From contig WJKD01000670.1 in NCBI GenBank assembly GCA_014729315.1, forward strand, positions 1 to 9,554: a DNA stretch of 9,554 bases, in the 5' to 3' direction. Below the pieces are notes generated by a model. The model saw only the letters and a list, made by a program, of their open reading frames with translations, did not search any database and was not told the DNA's origin. Positions 5,276-9,554 of this stretch are shown one piece after another. The position numbers and the translations under genes are program-made. Each line of letters begins with the position of its first letter. The stretch's first letter is position 1. This DNA comes from Promethearchaeota archaeon (lineage in GTDB: Archaea; Asgardarchaeota; Lokiarchaeia; Sigynarchaeales; SOKP01).

Positions 5276-7483
5276 ATGAGAAAGATTAACTTTCCATTCA
5301 CGGCGATACTTGGTCAAGATAAGATGAAATTGGCTTTAGTGCTTAATGTCATAGATCCTCAAATTGGCGGAGTCCTCTTATCTGGCCATCAAGGTACTGG
5401 AAAATCTACAGCAGTTCGGTCTCTCGTGGATGTCATGCCAAAAATTGAAGTAGTAAAAGGATGTCGGTTTAAATGTGACCCTAAATCGACTATTGATTAT
5501 TTATGTGCCGAATGTCAGATTAAAAAGGAGAGAGACAAATTAAAAACGGAAGTTAAAGGAATGAGTCTTGTAAATTTACCCCTAGGCGTCACAGAAGACA
5601 TGGTCTGCGGGAGCTTGTCTATAGATAAAGTTCTCACAGAAGGGATCTCAGAGTTGCATCCGGGTTTGTTAGCGAAGGCTAATCGTGGTATTTTATATGT
5701 AGATGAAATCAATTTATTACAAGATCATATTGTTGATGTGCTATTAGACTCCGCAGCGTCTGGAGTTAATATTATCGAGAGAGAGGGTATTTCAGTGGCT
5801 CATCCTTCCCGATTCGTCTTGGTGGGCTCAATGAACCCCGAGGAAGGCGAACTTCGTCCACAGATTGCTGATAGATTAGGACTTGAAGTAAAAATTAAAG
5901 CTCCCCGAGATCCAAAATTACGTGCAGAGATAACAAAAAGAGTAATTGAATTCGAGGATAATTCAAAAGAATTTGTTAAGAAGTACGAAGAAGAACAAGA
6001 GGAGTTAAAAAAGAAAATAATCAAAGGAAGAGAGATCCTTAAAGATGTACAAATCCCAAAAAAAATTTACGAGTTAGTGTCCAAATTAGTAAACGAACTT
6101 GAGATATTTTCTCAGAGAGCTGATATTACATTTATTAGATGCGCGAGAGCTTATGCTGCTTTTAATAACAGAAATACAATTGACCAATCAGATTTAAATG
6201 TTGCTATGGATTTAGTATTTGAGCATCGTATTGCTTCTCTCCATTACGAGATGACTCCGAAGGAGATTAAAGCTAAGATAGCTGAAGTTTATGGGAAGAT
6301 TGAAGAAGCTATAGAAGATCCGAATGTATACCAGCCTAATCCCGAAACGGAAGGTCCCCTAAAACACGACGATACTCCTCAAGAAGAATTCAAAAGACAA
6401 CCCATAGATCCTGATAAAGTTGATGTGGGGGATACTAAAGAACAAAAACTTCCTCCTCCGAAATATCCTGAAAAAAAGAGAAGAAAGTCTCGTCCTGCTG
6501 GTGGATGGAAAGTAAAAGATATTCCAACCGAGCAAGATGACTTTTATTTTTCGGACGAAGAGATTAATCTTATGCCCTTTATTTATAAAATGGAAAAAAA
6601 AATGACTTCTATTTTGGATAACATTAGAAAAGATCGCAAGGTAACTGATTATGGAGGCAGAGGCATTGGAAGAAGAATTAAATTAGCTTCTTCTCAAAAG
6701 GGTAGATATGTCTCTTATCGGAATCCTATAAACCAGAATCCAAAAAGTATTGCATTAGACGCGACTATTAGAAATTACTTAAAAAACATCGTTTACAATC
6801 AAACTGATGTATCCTTTCCAATTCAATTCAACAAATACGATCTTATGGATAAGATTTATGAGTACAGAGCTCCGTTAGCTCTATTCTTCGTGCTTGACAG
6901 TTCCGCTTCTATGTATTATGTAATTAAACAGATGACTGATGTGATCTTATCTTTACAGAAAGAAGGTTTTCGAAAGAGAGATAAACTCTGTCTCATTGTA
7001 TTTAGGGGTAAAGAATCGATTGTTCTTCAAAAGCCTACAGTAAATTTTAAGAATGCTATTACCAAATTGAAAAAACTTGAAGGAAAGTCTTATACCCCTA
7101 TGGCATCTGCTCTAAACAAATGTTTAGATTTGATAAAGGCAGAACGACTTAAAAATCGAAACATAGTTCCTGTTGTATTCATTTGTTCAGATTGCGGTGC
7201 AAACATTTCTGTAAAATATCCAGAATTAATAGCTCAAATTGAAAGCGATTATCAGTTTATTATTAAGGAGCTTACGGATATCTCAAAAAAGATTGGTAGA
7301 AGAAAAATTCATATGGTCGTCTTAGAACCAAAAAAATCCTATGCTACTCAAGCTCTTGGAGTTCATCCATATAGCGCAGACAAAATAAAAAAAAACTTCA
7401 AGAAATACGCAAATGCGGAGATATATCAGTTCGACAAGTATAATCCAAGCTCGCTTATCCTCGAATTAAAGAAAATATTATAA
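5276..7483 (+). CDS. Magnesium-chelatase-type AAA+ ATPase fused to VWA domain (ChlI-ChlD fusion)
   Basis: This 735-residue protein joins a ChlI/BchI-like motor to a ChlD-like VWA domain. The AAA+ part has Walker A GHQGTGKST (37-45), Walker B ILYVDEIN (139-146), a sensor-1 Asn187 in GSMNPEEG and a likely arginine finger in ADRLGL (Arg200). A helical lid follows, with sensor-2 arginines near 281-292. Four cysteines (63, 67, 77, 80) form the CxxxC...CxxC insert typical of BchI. Residues 345-425 are a charged, Pro-rich linker. The VWA domain (about 533-735) has an intact MIDAS: DSSAS (541-545), Thr607 and Asp639. Such proteins drive metal insertion with a large CobN/ChlH subunit, or act as MoxR-like remodelling machines. 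No CobN/ChlH is visible here, so the client is unknown. An in-frame TAA lies just upstream of the ATG at 5276. Confidence 0.93.
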   Translation: MRKINFPFTAILGQDKMKLALVLNVIDPQIGGVLLSGHQGTGKSTAVRSLVDVMPKIEVVKGCRFKCDPKSTIDYLCAECQIKKERDKLKTEVKGMSLVNLPLGVTEDMVCGSLSIDKVLTEGISELHPGLLAKANRGILYVDEINLLQDHIVDVLLDSAASGVNIIEREGISVAHPSRFVLVGSMNPEEGELRPQIADRLGLEVKIKAPRDPKLRAEITKRVIEFEDNSKEFVKKYEEEQEELKKKIIKGREILKDVQIPKKIYELVSKLVNELEIFSQRADITFIRCARAYAAFNNRNTIDQSDLNVAMDLVFEHRIASLHYEMTPKEIKAKIAEVYGKIEEAIEDPNVYQPNPETEGPLKHDDTPQEEFKRQPIDPDKVDVGDTKEQKLPPPKYPEKKRRKSRPAGGWKVKDIPTEQDDFYFSDEEINLMPFIYKMEKKMTSILDNIRKDRKVTDYGGRGIGRRIKLASSQKGRYVSYRNPINQNPKSIALDATIRNYLKNIVYNQTDVSFPIQFNKYDLMDKIYEYRAPLALFFVLDSSASMYYVIKQMTDVILSLQKEGFRKRDKLCLIVFRGKESIVLQKPTVNFKNAITKLKKLEGKSYTPMASALNKCLDLIKAERLKNRNIVPVVFICSDCGANISVKYPELIAQIESDYQFIIKELTDISKKIGRRKIHMVVLEPKKSYATQALGVHPYSADKIKKNFKKYANAEIYQFDKYNPSSLILELKKIL

Positions 7484-7532
7484 AAGAACATACCTTTAAT
7501 AATTAGGCTTCAAGCTTTAAAAAAGACTATAT

Positions 7533-7542
7533 CTTATATATT
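7533..7542 (+). promoter_or_regulatory. TATA-box candidate for the ATP-grasp gene
   Basis: CTTATATATT lies 30-39 bp upstream of the GTG at 7572, the spacing expected for a leaderless or very short-leader archaeal transcript. It supports a transcription unit separate from the AAA-VWA gene, which ends 88 bp upstream of that start. Confidence 0.45.
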
Positions 7543-7571
7543 CTATATTCTTTCATTCTTTATGATAAAAG

Positions 7572-8825
7572 GTGAACGCTAATATTCCATCAGTGTTGGT
7601 TGTGGGATTTAACACTCGTCCATTAGTTTGTTCTCTTCATGAATCAGGATACATAGTTTATGCTGTTGACTTTTTTGGAGATTTAGATTTAATTCCTTGT
7701 GTTCAAGATTCAATCGTAATTACAGAACGGTTAGATTCTGAATATAATTTTTTAAAAGAAAATTATAAAGATTTTCTGGTTCGTTTCACGATAGAAATGC
7801 TAAAAAAGCATTCTGATATTGATTATCTAATAATAGGAAGCGGTTTAGATGACGCTATTTCGGAGAGAGAGACTATACTTAACTTTATTCGAGATAAAAA
7901 CCTAAAAACACTAAACCTTAATAACGATCTTGAGACTATTAAAATGGCGAGAGATATTCAATATGTCTACGATCTCCTAAGATCGAGCGGTTATCAGGTG
8001 CCAAAAATTCGAGAATTCTCCTCTTTTAAGATCAGTGACAATCAGTTTCATTTCCCGTTTGTTTTAAAGAAAAAAACTGGTGCAGGTGGCGTAAATGTTT
8101 ACAAAATCGAATCGAAAGAAAAATTTGCTTTTATGAAAAAAAAATTCGAAGCGAGTCTATTAGACGAGAACAATTGGTACATTCAAGAGTATTTAGAAGG
8201 TACACCTGTAAGCTGTACCGTAATATCAGATGGTAATAATTTCGAGATTATTTCAGTTAATCGTCAGATAATTAGCCTAAATTTCTTAAATCCTCCAAAA
8301 GAATTCATGTATTGCGGCAATATTGTTCCTTCTTATTTAATGGAAAAAGATATGAATTTTATCAGTGATATTTCGCTTTTTTTAGTTAAAAAATTAAAAT
8401 TAAAAGGTATCAACGGTTTTGATTTCGTTCTAAAAAACCATTATCCTTTTCTGATGGAGATAAATCCAAGAATTCCTGGATCTATTCAAGTTTCTGAATT
8501 GGCATTAAAAATCAATCTCTTAGATTTGCATATTAAAAGCTTTGAAGATTCAAAATGGAATTCAATTTTATACAATCTTAAGAACGCAGATTTTAAATCG
8601 TTTGCAACAAAATTAATATTTTTCGCACCACATTTAATTAGTAAAAAGACAGTGAAGAAAATTAATTCTCTTGATTACATATTCGATAAAACTGTTCCAA
8701 ATCCTATACAGAAAAATTCCCCGGTATGTACGGTTTTATATGAGGATAATAATTTTGCAGACTCTTTTTTTGGGGCTTTAAAAATAGTAGATAATATCAA
8801 AAGTATAGTCAATAAAAAAGGCTAA
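7572..8825 (+). CDS. ATP-grasp ligase-like protein (predicted carboligase, COG2232-like)
   Basis: This 417-residue soluble protein has the ATP-grasp layout. The N-terminal Rossmann-like domain starts VLVVGFNTRPL (8-18) and continues with AVDFFGDLDL (31-40), a pattern I associate with the archaeal predicted carboligases of COG2232. ATP-binding features follow: FVLKKKTGAGGVNV (163-176) with the Lys and glycine-rich loop, IQEYLEG (204-210), GFDFVL (282-287) and LMEINPRIPGS (294-304), where Glu296 and Asn298 should bind magnesium. Enzymes of this fold join a carboxylate to an amine or thiol through an acyl-phosphate; the substrates here cannot be read from sequence. The GTG at 7572 is the earliest start because an in-frame TAA lies 6 nt upstream. 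Its stop codon directly abuts the stop of the convergent Roadblock gene. Confidence 0.87.
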   Translation: MNANIPSVLVVGFNTRPLVCSLHESGYIVYAVDFFGDLDLIPCVQDSIVITERLDSEYNFLKENYKDFLVRFTIEMLKKHSDIDYLIIGSGLDDAISERETILNFIRDKNLKTLNLNNDLETIKMARDIQYVYDLLRSSGYQVPKIREFSSFKISDNQFHFPFVLKKKTGAGGVNVYKIESKEKFAFMKKKFEASLLDENNWYIQEYLEGTPVSCTVISDGNNFEIISVNRQIISLNFLNPPKEFMYCGNIVPSYLMEKDMNFISDISLFLVKKLKLKGINGFDFVLKNHYPFLMEINPRIPGSIQVSELALKINLLDLHIKSFEDSKWNSILYNLKNADFKSFATKLIFFAPHLISKKTVKKINSLDYIFDKTVPNPIQKNSPVCTVLYEDNNFADSFFGALKIVDNIKSIVNKKG

Positions 8826-9554
8826 TTATCCATTCTCTTTAATGATCGATTTAATTTTTACAATATAGGATCCCAATTTGCTTTCATCTGCTTCTGGAAC
8901 CGCGACACACACAATTCGATTCTCATCTAATTCGTGAATTATAATTGAGCCATTTTCCCCTGCTATAATTGAAAATTCGACTTCTTCTTCCAGTAATACA
9001 TCCGATAGGCTATATAACGCAGAAATCATAGCGGAGATCATTGGTTCTGCCATGGTTGATTGAATCTTTATTGGCAACCCGTCTTTTGTAATAATTGCCA
9101 AAACAAGCGTATTTGGAATTGCTCTTTTGATCGCGACGAATATTTCCTCTTTTATAATATCTGATGTCTCAATTATGGCAGATATTTTAAGAGCAAAACG
9201 TTTTAAAGAGTTGACATAATTATTAATTCCTTCCAGATCAGCTAGTTCGCGAGTTAAATATACATTCATTGTGATATAATCTGTTAAAATAGAGAGGAGC
9301 ATTGTTTCTTTTCCAGCTATTAGATTATGTGAGATTTTTTGATTTAGCGAATTCTTTAGCATTTTTGAAGATAAAAACAACAAGGAACTAGTCGCAGAAG
9401 CCATTTCTAACTTTGTTAATCGAAAATCTTTTTTTTGCTTGTTTGCGACAATTGATCCCCCGTGAGTACCGATATTCATCGCTAGAATTGCTGCATTATT
9501 TTTGAACTCGTTGTCGATTAAATTATCAATGTCGATTTCTAAACTTTTGAATTC
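8826..9554 (-). CDS. Roadblock/LC7-domain protein, two tandem domains (partial, N-terminus beyond right edge)
   Basis: The frame is open to the right edge, 25 codons beyond the internal ATG at 9479. Those codons (including NNAAILAMN across the ATG) fit the family, so the true start lies outside the window. The visible 242 residues hold two Roadblock-like units. The first is cut at its N-terminus and has AAILAMNIGTHGGSIVAN, the helix LEMASATSSLLFLSSKML and a strand near TMLLSILTDYITMNVY. The second, roughly the last 100 residues, has TLVLAIITKDGLPI, a long helix, then EFSIIAGENGSIIIHEL and RIVCVAVP. Roadblock/LC7 proteins dimerise and act as platforms or regulators for small GTPases such as MglA, Rag or Arf types, and are expanded in Asgard archaea. 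No GTPase gene is visible here. The gene is convergent with the ATP-grasp gene with no spacer, so it is not in an operon with it. Confidence 0.85.
   Translation of the reverse strand, partial: EFKSLEIDIDNLIDNEFKNNAAILAMNIGTHGGSIVANKQKKDFRLTKLEMASATSSLLFLSSKMLKNSLNQKISHNLIAGKETMLLSILTDYITMNVYLTRELADLEGINNYVNSLKRFALKISAIIETSDIIKEEIFVAIKRAIPNTLVLAIITKDGLPIKIQSTMAEPMISAMISALYSLSDVLLEEEVEFSIIAGENGSIIIHELDENRIVCVAVPEADESKLGSYIVKIKSIIKENG

Noticed and set aside
5515..6024. Two minus-strand open frames inside the AAA+ domain
   Set aside because: They overlap the unmistakable Walker B and sensor region of the ChlI-type gene and have no recognisable motifs.
9549..9554. GAATTC at the right edge (also at 8-13) as a cloning junction
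   Set aside because: GAATTC occurs several times inside this AT-rich window and both edge genes read through without disruption.

Overview
This is an AT-rich archaeal window, most likely from an Asgard archaeon (Promethearchaeota, Lokiarchaeia-like). That assignment is inferred from the gene mix: several Rpn11/CSN5-type JAMM (MPN) proteins, one with a long coiled-coil tail, a Roadblock/LC7 protein, an archaeal-type ATP-grasp protein, short TATA-like boxes close to start codons and few clear Shine-Dalgarno sequences. No rRNA, tRNA, CRISPR array or insertion sequence is visible.

Left region (1-3222, minus strand, read right to left): a small protein with a C-terminal two-CxxC zinc ribbon (2554-3222); a 300-bp AT-rich gap; a catalytically intact JAMM protein with a long coiled-coil tail (714-2252); and, 8 bp downstream, a second MPN protein that runs off the left edge (1-705). 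This last protein is clearly a paralogue of its neighbour but has lost two metal ligands of the JAMM site. The two therefore form a tandem active/inactive (MPN+/MPN-) pair, the arrangement used by Rpn11-Rpn8 in the eukaryotic proteasome lid.

Middle region (3223-5275): a divergent intergenic region with short repeats, then a third JAMM protein on the plus strand (3432-4394, intact site, helical tail). It is followed by a decayed gene (4539-5153) with two apparent frameshifts and an in-frame TAG.

Right region (5276-9554): a 735-residue fusion of a magnesium-chelatase-type AAA+ ATPase with a von Willebrand A domain (ChlI-ChlD type); an ATP-grasp ligase-like protein; and, convergent with no gap at all, a Roadblock/LC7 protein whose N-terminus lies beyond the right edge.

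The left half looks like a module for cleaving isopeptide bonds (deubiquitinase-like), although no ubiquitin, E1 or E2 is visible here. The AAA-VWA, ATP-grasp and Roadblock genes have separate promoters or orientations, and a functional link with the JAMM genes is speculative.
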